Assembly (NCBI GenBank): GCA_965240325.2
Contig: OZ251234.1
Coordinates: 1,550,001-1,614,000 of the forward strand
DNA: 64,000 nt
Origin: Rebecca billardiae RCC1528
Lineage: Eukaryota; Haptophyta
Direction of reading: 5' to 3'
This document shows positions 21,541 to 32,076 of the stretch, piece after piece. Numbering within the stretch: the stretch's first letter is position 1; each line of letters opens with the position of its first letter. The position numbers and the translations under genes were made by a program. Under the pieces are notes generated by a model. That model worked only from the letters and a program-made list of their open reading frames with translations. It was not told the origin of the DNA and made no database searches.

Positions 21541-24500
21541 ATGAGCAGCCTCGGGCCGACGAGCCTATGGCTCGAGCGGGCGACGAGGCGAGTGCTCAGC
21601 GAGCCCAGGCACGGCTTCATCGACGAGTACGCCGACGCCGACGACGAGACCGTCATCCCGTGGCGCATGAAGGACCGGATGAAGACTGTGTCGGTCGCGC
21701 TCGTGCTCTGCCTCAACATCGGCGTCGACCCGCCCGACGTGATCCGCACGCAGCCGTGCGCGCGGAATCTGTGCTGGATCGGTGCGCGTGGCGCCCCTCG
21801 GCGCATGCCCCTGCGCGCGCGCGCGCGCGTGGGTGCGTGGGCGTGCGTGGGCTCCGCGCAAGGCTGGGCTCGAGACACAGCGAAGGCGCGCAAATGCCCG
21901 CTCGCCGGGCCTCACACACCCCGCGCATGCTGCGCGCGCGGCGCCGATGGTGCAGACCCGCTCTCCATGCAGCCGCAGAAGGCGCTCGAGGCCATCGGCA
22001 AGAACCTGCAGATGCAGTACGAGCGCTGGCAGTCGAAGGCGCGGTACCGTCAGCTGCTCGACCCGACGCTCGACGACGTCAAGAAGCTGTGCCTCGCGAT
22101 GCGCCGCGGCGCGAAGGACGAGCGCGTGCTGCTGCACTACGCGGGGCACGGCGTGCCGCGCCCCACCGCGAACGGCGAGATCTGGGTCTTCAACAAGAAC
22201 TACACGCAGTACATCCCGCTCGCCGTGTACGACCTGCTGCAGTGGCTCGGCTCACCGCTCATCCTCGTCGTCGACTCGTCCGCGGCCGGGCTGATGATCG
22301 ACGCGTACAGGGGGATCGTCGCGCAGCAGGCGCAGGCCGCGGCGCACCTCGGTGCGCAGCCGCCGCCGCCGCCGGAGTCGCGCGAGGCGGCAGAAGCGGC
22401 CATGGGTGCGGGCGCGGCCGGAGCGGCTGGCAGCCAGCTGCACGGCGGCGGCGGCGCGCAGGCGCACGCGCGCCTTGCGCACGCGCACCTCAACGGCCAG
22501 CGAGCGCCGTCCCCGCTCGTCGGGCAGGCCGCCGCTGCGGGCAGCCCTGCAGGATTCGCGCAGCGGCGGCCGCAGCAGCAGCCGCAGCAGCAGCCGCAGC
22601 AGCAACCGCAGCAGCAGCAGCAGCCGCAGCCGCCGCCGCAGCAGCAGCAGCAGTCCACCGCGCCCGCGGCGCAGCCGCCGACGTCGCAGCAGCAGCCGCC
22701 GCCGACGTCGCAGCAGCCGCCGCAGCCGCCGCAGCCGCAGCCGCACTCGGTGCCGCGCCGGCCTGCGGAGAGCAGCGTGGTCATCCTCGCCGCGTGCGCG
22801 TCGCACGAGTCTCTCCCGTCGAGCCCCGAGCTGCCGGCCGACCTGTTTACCGCGTGCCTCACGACGCCGATCCACATGGCGCTGCGCTTCTGCTGCGCCT
22901 CGCCGCTGTGCTCCGTGAGCCCCGAGCTGATCGAGCGCATCCCGGGCCACCTGAGCGACCGGCGCACGCCGCTGGGCGAGCTCAACTGGATCTTCACCGC
23001 GATCACCGACACGATCGCGTGGAACTCGTTGCCGCGCGCGCTCTTCCAGCGGCTCTTCCGCGACGACCTGCTGCTCGCCTCGCTCTTCCGCAACTTCCTG
23101 CTCGCCGAGCGCATCGGCCGGTACCACCGCTGCACGCCCGTGTCGCTGCCGCGGCTGCCGCCCATGCACCACCACCACATGTGGGACGCGTGGGACCTGG
23201 CGGCCGAGGCGTGCCTCGCTCAGCTGCCGTCGCTGCTGGCGCACCGGCCGCCTGGCGCTGAGAAGCCCGCCTTCCGTCTCTCCTCCTTCTTCGCCGAGCA
23301 GCTCAGCGCGTTCGAGGTGTGGCTCCGCTTCGCGCCGCGCGGCGTGCGCCCGGGGTCGGTGCCGGAGCAGCTGCCGATCGTGCTGCAGGTGCTGCTCTCG
23401 CAGACGCACCGGCTGCGCGCGCTGCTTCTTCTCGGAAGGTTCCTCGCGATCGGCCCGTGGGCGGTCAACCACGCCCTCTCGGTCGGGATCTTCCCGTACA
23501 TCCTCAAGCTGCTGCAGTCGCCCGCGGCCGAGCTGCGCGTCGTGCTCGCGTTCATCTGGTGCAAGATTGTCGCCCTCGACCCGAGCTGCCAGGCGGACCT
23601 GCTCAAGGACTCGGGGCACGTTTATTTCCTCGCGTTTTTGCAGGCGACGACCGCGCTGGGCGGCGGCGGCGGCGGCGGCGGCGCGGCCGCGCAGGGCGCG
23701 GCGGCGCTGGGGCCGCGCGCGGGCGCGGCGGCGGGCGCGGGCGCCGCGCCGCCCGCCGCTGGGTGCGCGGGCGCGCAGCAGCCCGCTCACGCGGCTGGCG
23801 CGGCCGCGGCAAACGGGCACGGCGGAGAGGGCGGCGCGGCTCGGACCCCCCACGCGGCGCCTCCGCACCGGCCGCCCGCGCAGCCGCAGCCGAGCGCGCA
23901 GCAGCCGACGCCCGCGGCGCCGTCCGTGCAGCTCCCGCCGTCCGCGCAGTCACCGCTCGCGCGCACGCTCGCCCTCTTCGTGCTCTCGCACATCTGCGAC
24001 CACTCGCCCGCGGGCCAGCTCGCGTGCCTCCGCCCGCCGGACGGGCGGGCGTCGCTTCTTGCGCTGTGCGTGTCGCAGCTTGAGCTCGCGGCATCGCCGC
24101 CGCTGGTCCGGCAGTGGGCGTGCCTCTGCCTCGGCAAGCTCTCCGAGGGGTGCGGCCAGGCGCAGAGAGAGGCGCGCGCGCAGCACACGGCCGCGCGCGT
24201 CGCCCAGCTCCTCTCGGCCGACCCGTCGCCGGAGGTGCGCGCGTGCGCGCTCTTTGCCATGCAGCGGCTCGTGGGCCTCACGGATGAGCTGGAGGGTGCG
24301 GGCGGCGGCGCGGACGGCCCGGCCGGTGGCGGCGCTGCTGGCAGCGCGGGCGCGGGCGGCGCGCCGAGCGCCGGGGCGAATGCGTGCGCGGCCGCGGCCC
24401 ACGCCGAGAGCGCTGGCGTCGGCGGCGAAGAGCCCTTCGCCTCGGGCGCCGAGCCCTCGGCGAGCGATGCGCGCGTGATGATTGCGTGCACGGCCGCCGA

Positions 24501-27500
24501 CGCGTGCGCGCGCGACGCCTCGCCGCTGGTGCGGCGCCAGCTGGCGATGCTGATCACGAGGCTCGCGCTGAAGCAGCCGTCGGCGTTTCAAACCCCCGCG
24601 GCGGCGGTGGCGACGCCGTCGAGCGGCGGCGGCGCGTCGTCCTCGGCAGCGGGCGCGCGCTCGCGCACGCCGACGCGTGGCAGCAGCGCGTGCGCCGCGC
24701 ACGCGCTCGCGCACGCGCACGCGCAGCCCGCCGGTGCCGGTGCGATCGCGGCGCCGCCGTCGCTGAGCGTGCACGTCGGGCAGCACGGCGGCGCGCCCAT
24801 GTCGCCGCGCTCGCCGCACGAGCGCGCGCTCGCGAACGTGCCAGAGGCGGAGACGGCCTCGCACCCTGACGGCGGGCGCGAGGTGCGGCGTGGCGGCGGC
24901 GGCGCGGACGCGAACGGCGCTTCGCGCGCGGCCGGGTGCGTCGGCAGCCTCGGCAGCAGCAGCGCCGGCAGCGCGCCGCGCGCTCATGGCACGTACGACG
25001 GCGTGGGCGCGCACTCGACCGCGGCGGCGCGGCGGCGCGAGCAGCTGTGCCGCGCCGCGCTCGCGCTCGTCAACGACCCGATGCCCGCCGTCGCCGCACC
25101 GGTGCGCGCCAGCCTGGGCGACACGTGGGTTGCGGAGAGCGCCGCCGCCGCGGGTGTGAGCACGCCAAGCACCCGCCGACGCTCCGGGAGCGTCGCAGGG
25201 TTCTCGACGGAGCGGCGCGGCGCCGACTCGGCGGGCAGCCACGGAACCGCCGCCGCCGCGCCGCCCAACGCCGCGGCGGCTGGGGGCGGCGGCGGCAGCA
25301 GCGCGAGCGGCAGCGTCGGCACGTCGGCGCACGCCGGTTCGGTCGGCCCCGCGCCCGGCGCGCCGACGCCCCTCGGCCTGACGCGCGCAGAGTCGCTGCG
25401 CACGCTGCGGCATGACTCGAGCCTGGCGGGCGGCGCGGCGCTGCCCGCGCCGGGCGGCTCGCGCGGGCTCCGCTCCTCCGCCTCCGCCGCCGCCATCTTC
25501 AGAGGCGGCTCCGGCGAGGCCGGGCAGGGCGCGCTCGGCGCGGACGCTGGCCGTGCGCCGCCGCCGCCAAGCCCGAGCGAGGCGGCCGCTGTCCACGACG
25601 ACCTGTACCTGTGGTGCGTGCGCCGGTTCGCGCGAGTGATGCCCGTGCTCGACGCGAGCGGCAACCTGATCTCGCGGGAGGAGGCGGATGCGATGGACGC
25701 GGCGGAGGGCGGCGGCGGCGGCGCCGACGGCGGCGCGGGCGGCGCGGGCGGCGCGCAGGGGGCGGCGCCGCCACAGCTTGCACCCCACCGGCCAAGTGCC
25801 GACGTCGTCTCCTCGTCGCGCTCCTCGCCCGGCGGCGGCGGCGCGCCGCCTGCCTGCTCGGCCGAGCTCGGCACGCCGCCGTCCGCCGTCGGCACGCAGC
25901 CGGCGAGCTCGCATGCCTCCGCGTCGGCGCGCGCGTTCGGCGCGCGGCAGTCGCAGCCGCCCTCGCCTGCGCCGACCGCCAGCGCGCACAAGCGAGGCAC
26001 GCCCACGCGCACGTCCGCCTCGGCCGGCGCCGAGTGGGACAACCTGGCCTTCGAGCACGAGGTGCGTGCGCGGCGGGAGCGCGGGCGCGCGGAGGCGCGC
26101 GGAGGAGTGCGGACGCGTGAGGGCGCGCGGCGCGAAGGCCGAGAGCGCGGGCGGGCGGGCGGGCGGGCGCCGCCCGCGGCCGCACCCGAGGCCGCGCGGC
26201 CGACGCGAGGCGCTCGGCGCACCTCGCTCACGCGCGCTGCGCCCCGCGTGCCGCGCCGCGCCGCGCCGCGCTCCCTCCGGGCGCGCGCTCGCCTCGTGTC
26301 ACGTCCGCCGCCCCCCGCGTGGACCCGCGTGCGCGCCGCGGCGCCGCGCGTGACTCCGCGCCGCATGCGTGGCCGCGCGCGCGCGCAGCTCGCGGTGCTC
26401 GACAGCAAGTCGTCGGCCAAGGTCGGGCGGTGCCTGTTCCACCCGAGCGCGCCGCTGCTCGCCGTGTGCGACTCGCGCGACACGATCACGGTGTGGGCGT
26501 ACGGGCAAGGCCAGTGCGCGCGGGTCAACCAGTTCAGCTGCGGCGGCGGCGGCGGCGGCGCGCTGGTACGCGTGAGCACGCTCGCGCTGGTGAACGAGGC
26601 TGATGGCGGCTCGGGCGCCGGGCCGCTGCTGCTCGCGTGCACGGATGACGGCGCGGTGCGCGTGTGGCGGCAGTGGTGCGCGCGCGCTCGCGCGCGCGCA
26701 AGCCGTCCGCGCGCGCGCGTGTGCGTGTGCAACCCAGCGCGGCGGCTGACCCGCCGCACGGCGCGCCGCGCGCCCTCTCGTCGCTCGCTCTCGACTCGCA
26801 GGGCCACGCCCTCGCACCAGACGCTCGTGACCGCCTTCTCGGCGATCGAGGACGACGTCGGTCTCGGCGACACGCCGAGCGGTGTGCCGTGCGTGCCGCC
26901 CTCCGCCTCCTCCGCCTCCGCCTCCGCGCCGCCGCCGCGCGGGACCGTGTGCCTCTGGAGCCAGCGGCGCGGGCAGCTGCTCGCGTGCGCGCGCGGCACG
27001 CCCGCGCCCGTCATCTCCGTCTGGGACCTGGAGGCGGAGCGCTGCGTGCAGCGGCTGCTCACCGGGCCAGACGGCGCGGGGCAGCACGTCACCGCGCTCA
27101 GCGAGCTGGGCAGCGGGCTCTCGCCCGCCGTGCTCGCCGCGGGCGTCTCGAGCGGCTCGATCCGGATCTACGACCTGCGCTCCGGCTGCTACTCGTCGCA
27201 CGCGACACTCGGCGGCGCGGGGCGCTCCGCCATCATCTCGCTGCAGGCGCAGGCGGACGACGCGCCCGGCGCGCGGCCGGGCGGCGCGTGCGCGCCGCTC
27301 GTCTCCGGCTGCGCGGGCGGCACGGTGCGGCTGTGGGACCTGCGCACGTGGGCGGCGCACACCACCATCGACGCGCACCGCGGCTCGATGTCGGCGCTCG
27401 CGCTGCACGACAGCGCGCCGGTGCGCCGCCGCGGAGCCGCCGCACGCCGCCGTCCTGCGCGCACGCGCCGCCGCGCGCCACGCGTCGTGGACTGCGCCGA

Positions 27501-27780
27501 TCCCCGTCGCGCCATACCGCCCCGCGCGCGCGCCATCTCCGCCGTGCTGCGCCCCGCCCCGCCCCGCGCGCAGGTGATGGCCTCGGGCTCGCGCAACCAG
27601 TTCATCAAGGTGCTGAGCCTGAGCGGCGAGACGCTCAACCACATCCGGTACCACGACGGCTTCCTGGGCACGCGCATCGGCCCGGTCACGTGCCTCGCCT
27701 TCCACCCGACCGAGCGGCTGCTGGCGGCCGGCGCGACCGACTCGATCGTGAGTATCTACTCGTGCGCGCACCGGAGGTGA
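21541..27780 (+). CDS. RPTOR: Raptor (KOG1) homologue, TORC1 scaffold
   Basis: Assigned as join(21541..21781, 21956..26061, 26389..26675, 26802..27420, 27574..27780), 1819 aa. The raptor N-terminal conserved domain is unmistakable: [57 protein letters not shown], then [20 protein letters not shown] and [21 protein letters not shown]. The HEAT region ([40 protein letters not shown]) and C-terminal WD40 repeats (~1450-1819) follow. Raptor recruits substrates to TOR in complex 1. The introns (174, 327, 126 and 153 bp) start GTGCG and end CAG, and all are multiples of 3. Long inserts occur at residues ~206-350 (poly-Q/P), ~640-750 and ~860-1449, explaining the excess over the ~1335 aa of human Raptor. 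The Cys of the caspase-like dyad position is Ser (VVDSSAAG). Confidence 0.95.
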   Translation: MSSLGPTSLWLERATRRVLSEPRHGFIDEYADADDETVIPWRMKDRMKTVSVALVLCLNIGVDPPDVIRTQPCARNLCWIGARGAPRRMPLRARARVGAWACVGSAQGWARDTAKARKCPLAGPHTPRACCARGADGADPLSMQPQKALEAIGKNLQMQYERWQSKARYRQLLDPTLDDVKKLCLAMRRGAKDERVLLHYAGHGVPRPTANGEIWVFNKNYTQYIPLAVYDLLQWLGSPLILVVDSSAAGLMIDAYRGIVAQQAQAAAHLGAQPPPPPESREAAEAAMGAGAAGAAGSQLHGGGGAQAHARLAHAHLNGQRAPSPLVGQAAAAGSPAGFAQRRPQQQPQQQPQQQPQQQQQPQPPPQQQQQSTAPAAQPPTSQQQPPPTSQQPPQPPQPQPHSVPRRPAESSVVILAACASHESLPSSPELPADLFTACLTTPIHMALRFCCASPLCSVSPELIERIPGHLSDRRTPLGELNWIFTAITDTIAWNSLPRALFQRLFRDDLLLASLFRNFLLAERIGRYHRCTPVSLPRLPPMHHHHMWDAWDLAAEACLAQLPSLLAHRPPGAEKPAFRLSSFFAEQLSAFEVWLRFAPRGVRPGSVPEQLPIVLQVLLSQTHRLRALLLLGRFLAIGPWAVNHALSVGIFPYILKLLQSPAAELRVVLAFIWCKIVALDPSCQADLLKDSGHVYFLAFLQATTALGGGGGGGGAAAQGAAALGPRAGAAAGAGAAPPAAGCAGAQQPAHAAGAAAANGHGGEGGAARTPHAAPPHRPPAQPQPSAQQPTPAAPSVQLPPSAQSPLARTLALFVLSHICDHSPAGQLACLRPPDGRASLLALCVSQLELAASPPLVRQWACLCLGKLSEGCGQAQREARAQHTAARVAQLLSADPSPEVRACALFAMQRLVGLTDELEGAGGGADGPAGGGAAGSAGAGGAPSAGANACAAAAHAESAGVGGEEPFASGAEPSASDARVMIACTAADACARDASPLVRRQLAMLITRLALKQPSAFQTPAAAVATPSSGGGASSSAAGARSRTPTRGSSACAAHALAHAHAQPAGAGAIAAPPSLSVHVGQHGGAPMSPRSPHERALANVPEAETASHPDGGREVRRGGGGADANGASRAAGCVGSLGSSSAGSAPRAHGTYDGVGAHSTAAARRREQLCRAALALVNDPMPAVAAPVRASLGDTWVAESAAAAGVSTPSTRRRSGSVAGFSTERRGADSAGSHGTAAAAPPNAAAAGGGGGSSASGSVGTSAHAGSVGPAPGAPTPLGLTRAESLRTLRHDSSLAGGAALPAPGGSRGLRSSASAAAIFRGGSGEAGQGALGADAGRAPPPPSPSEAAAVHDDLYLWCVRRFARVMPVLDASGNLISREEADAMDAAEGGGGGADGGAGGAGGAQGAAPPQLAPHRPSADVVSSSRSSPGGGGAPPACSAELGTPPSAVGTQPASSHASASARAFGARQSQPPSPAPTASAHKRGTPTRTSASAGAEWDNLAFEHEVRARRERGRAEARGGVRTREGARREGRERGRAGGRAPPAAAPEAARPTRGARRTSLTRAAPRVPRRAAPRSLRARARLVSRPPPPAWTRVRAAAPRVTPRRMRGRARAQLAVLDSKSSAKVGRCLFHPSAPLLAVCDSRDTITVWAYGQGQCARVNQFSCGGGGGGALVRVSTLALVNEADGGSGAGPLLLACTDDGAVRVWRQWCARARARASRPRARVCVCNPARRLTRRTARRAPSRRSLSTRRATPSHQTLVTAFSAIEDDVGLGDTPSGVPCVPPSASSASASAPPPRGTVCLWSQRRGQLLACARGTPAPVISVWDLEAERCVQRLLTGPDGAGQHVTALSELGSGLSPAVLAAGVSSGSIRIYDLRSGCYSSHATLGGAGRSAIISLQAQADDAPGARPGGACAPLVSGCAGGTVRLWDLRTWAAHTTIDAHRGSMSALALHDSAPVRRRGAAARRRPARTRRRAPRVVDCADPRRAIPPRARAISAVLRPAPPRAQVMASGSRNQFIKVLSLSGETLNHIRYHDGFLGTRIGPVTCLAFHPTERLLAAGATDSIVSIYSCAHRR
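22561..22760. repeat. CAG/CCG triplet-rich tract encoding poly-Q/P
   Basis: An imperfect run of CAG and CCG triplets inside the Raptor N-terminal domain, read as Gln/Pro repeats. Probably a disordered, length-variable loop inserted between two conserved blocks. Confidence 0.9.
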
Positions 27781-28145
27781 GCCCGCCCGGCTGCCTCTGT
27801 GCCACAGCGCCTTCATGCGCGCACGGCACCGATGACGCGGATTACGGGCGATACGGCATACACCCAAGGCCGAGTATGAGTAGATCGTATCTATAGGTAG
27901 CTACTACTGCTCGTCGATGATGATAAAGATCGCGGGCGCGGGCGCCGGCGCCCGCGCCGGCGCCCGCGCCAGCGCCCGCGCCGGCGCCGGCGCCGGGCTC
28001 GCGCGGGCGCCCGCGCCGGCGCCGGCTCCCCCGGGTAAATTCGTCATGGTTAATTTACCCGTCAGTAATGGCGGAGACGATAATACGTACGTCGTACTTG
28101 CCGTGGTCCCCTGCGCCCGGCTCCGTCACGCTCCAGACTGCGTCG
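27781..28145. other. Intergenic with GC palindromic cluster and AT hairpin
   Basis: Between Raptor and the caspase-ARM gene. The stretch 27932-28030 is a dense cluster of GGCGCC/GCGCCGGCGC palindromes able to form many hairpins. It is followed by an A+T-rich inverted repeat GGGTAAATT (28033-28041) / AATTTACCC (28052-28060) with a 10-base loop, about 85 bases before the caspase-ARM ATG. The two structures probably lie in its promoter or 5' UTR. Confidence 0.6.
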
Positions 28146-30818
28146 ATGAGCGCGGCCGTTGCACGGCACCGCCGTTCCGCCCATGGCGCGCCGCCCCGCC
28201 TCGTGCGTGCTCTCGCCGCGCTTCTCGCATGCGCGCTCTCGTGCTCGCTCGCACGCGCGCAGCTCGCGCACGGCGAGCCGGTTGCTGCGCCGGCAGCGAG
28301 CGACGGCGGGGCGCGCGGCGGAGGCAGCGCAGCGGGCGACGCGCCCACGGAGGCGGGGCGCGAAGCCCTCGTGATTGGCATTAGCGCCTACGCCAAAGAT
28401 CCCCTCACCAACCCCGGCAACGATGCCACTGACGTTGCCGCTGCCCTCGAGCTTCTGGGCTTCCGCGTGCTCCTGAAGATCAACTGTGCACTTGACGACT
28501 TCGAGGAAGCTCTCGGCACCTTTCAGAGCCGACTCCGCCCGGGCACAGCTGCCCTCTTCTACTTCTCCGGCCACGGCTGCGAGTTTGAAGGCCACAATTA
28601 CCTTCTGCCCGCTGACTGGCGCAGCGGCGGCAGGGACACGACGCTTCGTCGCCGCGCCATCTCTGCGCAGGAGGTGCTCAACAGCATGAAGGTGCGTGAG
28701 AGTGGGATCAACATCATCATCCTCGATGCTTGCCGATCGCAGTACAATGGCGTCGTCCGGTCCACCCGGGATGCCCCCGCTGGTCTCGTGCCCATGCTGC
28801 CCCCTGATATGCGCGATGGGGGCACTGTCATCGCCTATGCCACTGCGCCTGGTGCTGTCAGCTTTGATAGCGATGGACAGTTCGGTCGCAATGGCATGTA
28901 CACCACGCACTTGCTGCGACACATCACCACCCCCGGGCTGCGCGTGGTGGACATGCTGGACGAGGTGGCTTTCTCCCTGCGCGAGGCGGTAGCGAAGCTC
29001 AGCCACCACAGCAAGCGGTTCGAGCAGCAGGTGCCGTGGGTCAACAGCGCATGGAGTGCCAGGCAGGCCAAGAACTTCTGCCTCGCAGGCATTGCTGCAC
29101 CTGATGACACACCTCATCGCCCGACTGGCCAGGGGGCTGTCGACGACCTCGAGATGGCGGGCTCCATCGCTCCTCTGGTGCAGCTGCTACACGGCGCCAC
29201 TGCAGGCGACCGAGAGGCAGCCGCTCGCGCACTCTGGAACTTGGCTGTGATGAACAATAGCAACAAGGTGGCCATCGCGCGGACTGGCGCCATCGCGCCC
29301 CTGGTGAAGCTGCTGGGCGACAGAAGTGCAGGCGTGCGCAGGGCAGCCGCTGGCGCACTGGGGACCGTGGCTGGAAGCGCTGACAACCAGGTGGCCATCG
29401 CGCGGGCTGGTGCCATCGCTCCGCTGGTGAAGCTGCTGGGCGACAGCACTGCAGGCGTGCGAGAGGCAGCCGCTAGCGCGCTGGGGAGCGTGGCTGGGAA
29501 CGCTGACAACCAGGTGGCCATCGCACGGGCTCGCGGCATCGCTCCGCTGGTGAAGCTGCTGGGCGACAGCATTGCAGCCGTGCGCGAGGCAGCCGCTGGC
29601 GCGCTGCGCGACGTGGCTGGGAGCACTGACAACCAGGTGGCCATCGTGCGGGCTCGCGCCATCGCTCCGCTGGTGAAGCTGCTGGGCGACAGCACTGCGG
29701 GCGTGCGCGAGGCAGCCGCTGGCGCGCTGGGGAGCGTGGCTGGGAACGCTGACAACCAGGTGGCCATCGCACGGGCTGGCGCCATCGCTCCGCTGGTGGA
29801 GCTGCTGGGCGACAGAAGTGCAGGCGTGCGCGAGGCAGCCGCGAACGCACTGGGGAATGCGATGCGTGGGAACGCTGACAACAAGGTGGCCGTCGCGCGG
29901 GCTGGCGCCATCGCTCCCCTGGTGAAGCTGCTGGGCGGCAGAAGTGCAGGCGTGCGCGAGGCAGCCGCCAGAGCGCTGGGGAACGTGGCTGGGAGCGCTG
30001 ACAACCAGGTGGCCATCGCACGGGCTGGCGCCATCGCTCCCCTGGTGAAGCTGCTGGGCGACAGCAATGCAGGCGTGCGCAGAAACGCCGCTGCCACGCT
30101 GGGGAATGCGATGGCTGGGAACGTTGGCAACCGTGTGGCCATCGCGCGGGCTGGCGCCATCGCTCCCCTGGTGAAGCTGCTGGGCGACAGCTCGGCAGGC
30201 GTGCGCGAGAAAGCAGCTGCCGCACTGGGGAACCTGATGGCTGGGAACGCTGGCAACAAGGTGGCCATCGCGCGGGCTGGCGCCATCGCTCTGCTGGTGA
30301 AGCTGCTCGGCGACAGCACTGCTGGCGTGCGCAAGGCAGCCGCTAGCGCGCTGGGGAACGTGGCTGGGCACGCTGACAACCAGGTGGCCGTCGCGCGGGC
30401 TGGCGCCATCGATCCCCTGGTACGGCTGCTGGGCGACAGCACTGCAGGCGTGCGCGAGGCAGCCGCCAAAGCGCTGTGGAACGTGGCTGAGAACGCTGAC
30501 AACCAGGTGGCCATCGTACGGGCTGGCGCCATCGCTCCGCTGGTGAAGCTGCGGGGCGACAGCACTGCAGGCGTGCGCGAGGCAGCCGCTGGCGCGCTGG
30601 GGAACTTGGCAGTGAGCAATGTTGAAAATCACGTGGCCATGGTGAGGGCAGGCACCTTCCTTCCAGTGGTGAAGCTGTTGGGCGACAAGAATGCACTCGT
30701 GCGCGAGGCAGCAGCTGGCGTGCTCTGCAGCTTTTTGGTCGCGATCGCTGAGCCAGCTGGTGTGATCGTTCTTATTTCGCTTTACGCCTGGAGGGTCATT
30801 CACTCATTGCAGGAATAG
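28146..30818 (+). CDS. Caspase-fold (C14-like) protein with 13 ARM repeats
   Basis: 890 aa, no intron needed. Residues ~1-40 form a signal-peptide-like leader (LVRALAALLACALSCSLARA). Residues ~78-320 form a caspase/metacaspase-type domain: EALVIGISAYAKDPLTNPGN, ALFYFSGHGCEFEGHNYLLP with catalytic His143, and INIIILDACRSQ with catalytic Cys196. From ~336, thirteen armadillo-type repeats of 41-42 residues follow (consensus NQVAIARAGAIAPLVKLLGD, then STAGVREAAAxALGNVAGNA), then a hydrophobic C-terminal segment (VIVLISLYAWRV). Metacaspases cleave after Arg/Lys; specificity here is unknown. ARM repeats bind proteins, so they may act as a sensor or substrate platform. The ATG at 28146 is chosen because it directly precedes the leader; the same frame also opens 78 bases upstream. 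Confidence 0.88.
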   Translation: MSAAVARHRRSAHGAPPRLVRALAALLACALSCSLARAQLAHGEPVAAPAASDGGARGGGSAAGDAPTEAGREALVIGISAYAKDPLTNPGNDATDVAAALELLGFRVLLKINCALDDFEEALGTFQSRLRPGTAALFYFSGHGCEFEGHNYLLPADWRSGGRDTTLRRRAISAQEVLNSMKVRESGINIIILDACRSQYNGVVRSTRDAPAGLVPMLPPDMRDGGTVIAYATAPGAVSFDSDGQFGRNGMYTTHLLRHITTPGLRVVDMLDEVAFSLREAVAKLSHHSKRFEQQVPWVNSAWSARQAKNFCLAGIAAPDDTPHRPTGQGAVDDLEMAGSIAPLVQLLHGATAGDREAAARALWNLAVMNNSNKVAIARTGAIAPLVKLLGDRSAGVRRAAAGALGTVAGSADNQVAIARAGAIAPLVKLLGDSTAGVREAAASALGSVAGNADNQVAIARARGIAPLVKLLGDSIAAVREAAAGALRDVAGSTDNQVAIVRARAIAPLVKLLGDSTAGVREAAAGALGSVAGNADNQVAIARAGAIAPLVELLGDRSAGVREAAANALGNAMRGNADNKVAVARAGAIAPLVKLLGGRSAGVREAAARALGNVAGSADNQVAIARAGAIAPLVKLLGDSNAGVRRNAAATLGNAMAGNVGNRVAIARAGAIAPLVKLLGDSSAGVREKAAAALGNLMAGNAGNKVAIARAGAIALLVKLLGDSTAGVRKAAASALGNVAGHADNQVAVARAGAIDPLVRLLGDSTAGVREAAAKALWNVAENADNQVAIVRAGAIAPLVKLRGDSTAGVREAAAGALGNLAVSNVENHVAMVRAGTFLPVVKLLGDKNALVREAAAGVLCSFLVAIAEPAGVIVLISLYAWRVIHSLQE
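29262..30749 (+). repeat. Twelve homogeneous 123/126-bp ARM-coding units
   Basis: The DNA unit around GCCATCGCTCCCCTGGTGAA repeats about twelve times in frame. Neighbouring units differ at few bases, much less than expected for old ARM repeats. Three or four units carry an extra codon (126 bp). Suggests recent expansion by unequal exchange or conversion. Confidence 0.9.
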
Positions 30819-31433
30819 GGGGTCCATGACAGCAGCCCACTGATTTGTGAATTTCGACAACCATGCGATTTAGGTGTCTGACGAGCGAGGCGCTTGCGAA
30901 GGCACCCACAAATATGTCCTGGAACCCAGCCCAGCCGTCAGAAGCACTCATGATGCAAAACCGACTCCGCGTGCCGCGTCGGCGTCGCGCCGGTCCGGTG
31001 CGCGCACGGGCAGGCGGCTGCGCTAAATGTCAGTCACTGTGTCACATAACGACTACTACATATTCAGCAGCCAAACGTCAACGACTTGTTATGATGGCGG
31101 CTAAATGACGGTATGTCGTCGGACTTACTAATTACTTATTCATAGTAACCGTTGCAACCCGCCCCAACAAAATTATGGCGCACGGCCCCCCCGAAAGGTC
31201 TGAGCGTGAGCGAAAGCCGGGGGGGGCGGCGCACGTGCTCCGCAAAATCAAAAAAGACGAGGCGCGCAGGATTTGCGGGATTTTGTAGGTGGATTTAGCT
31301 GAGTGAACAACGCATTTGAGTCCATATCGCTGCTCATGATTGCGTTTGTACTGCCCCTTAATTTTACGATAGTAATTAATAGAAGAAATCGAAATCAAAT
31401 AGGACAAAGACATCGATCTAGCTACCTTTCTGA
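30819..31433. other. Intergenic, start of the repeat-rich block
   Basis: No supported gene. GC falls here. Contains dispersed repeat copy A (31201-31350), listed separately. Confidence 0.5.
31201..31350 (+). repeat. Dispersed repeat family, copy A
   Basis: Shares GAGCGTGAGCGAAAG, a G-run, GCACGTGCTCCGCAAAATCA, then GCGCGCAGGAT, GGATTTAG and CGCATTTGAG in the same order with copy B at 50403-50590. Small indels separate the two copies. No coding capacity seen. Confidence 0.8.
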
Positions 31434-32076
31434 TAGTCAAGATTCGCCTGTTGAACAGATTGCAAACAAGGTCTGAGATATCGAACATTCTTTTGATAGA
31501 TAGTCGTTCACTCCTCATATTCATCAAGCGACGCGAGATGTTATTGCGCGGGTAGTCCGAACCGACGTTCCCGCGCGCTCTCATATCATACGGCTATCGA
31601 GCTACTGACTTGCTGATATACTCTTGGTCATCTGCTGATACGACGTCAATATGTGTCAAGATTCGCCTGTTGAACAGATTGCAAACAAGGTCTGAGATAT
31701 CGAACATTCTTTTGATAGTCGTTCGCTCCTCATATTCATCAAGCGACGCGAGATGTTATTGCGCGGGTAGTCCGAACCGACGTTCCCGCGCGCTCTCATA
31801 TCATACGGCTATCGAGCTACTGACTTGCTGATATACTCTTGGTCATCTGCTGATACGACGTCAATATGCGTCAAGATTCGCCTGTTGAACAGATTGCAAA
31901 CAAGGTCTGAGATATCGAACATTCTTTTGATAGTCGTTCACTCCTCATATTCATCAAGCGACGCGAGATGTTATTGCGCGGGTAGTCCGAACCGACGTTC
32001 CCGCGCGCTCTCATATCATACGGCTATCGAGCTACTGACTTGCTGATATACTCTTGGTCATCTGCTGATACGACGT
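31434..32076. repeat. Satellite-like tandem array, 3 x 215-219 bp
   Basis: Three head-to-tail units starting TCAAGATTCGCCTGTTGAAC (about 31437, 31656 and 31871). Spacing is 219 then 215 bp; the first unit has a 4-base TAGA-type insertion. The units are nearly identical, A+T-rich compared with the genes, and end at TGACCAATAC near 32077. Each unit contains a 73-codon frame, but nothing recognisable. Confidence 0.9.

Noticed and set aside
22252-23868. 538-codon minus-strand ORF opposite the Raptor N-terminal domain
   Set aside because: Leu/Arg repeats are antisense of the poly-Q tract; the plus strand matches Raptor throughout.
23950-26058. 702-codon minus-strand ORF inside Raptor
   Set aside because: Antisense of the low-complexity Raptor insert; no recognisable motif.
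24984-27092. Second 702-codon minus-strand ORF inside Raptor
   Set aside because: Same reason; it also crosses the real introns and WD40-coding exons.
29114-30803. Two ~500-codon minus-strand ORFs with repeated sequence over the ARM gene
   Set aside because: Their repetition mirrors the ARM-coding units on the other strand; the plus frame carries real ARM and caspase motifs.
31434-32076. Possible CRISPR array
   Set aside because: Whole 215-219-bp units repeat without variable spacers, in a eukaryotic genome.
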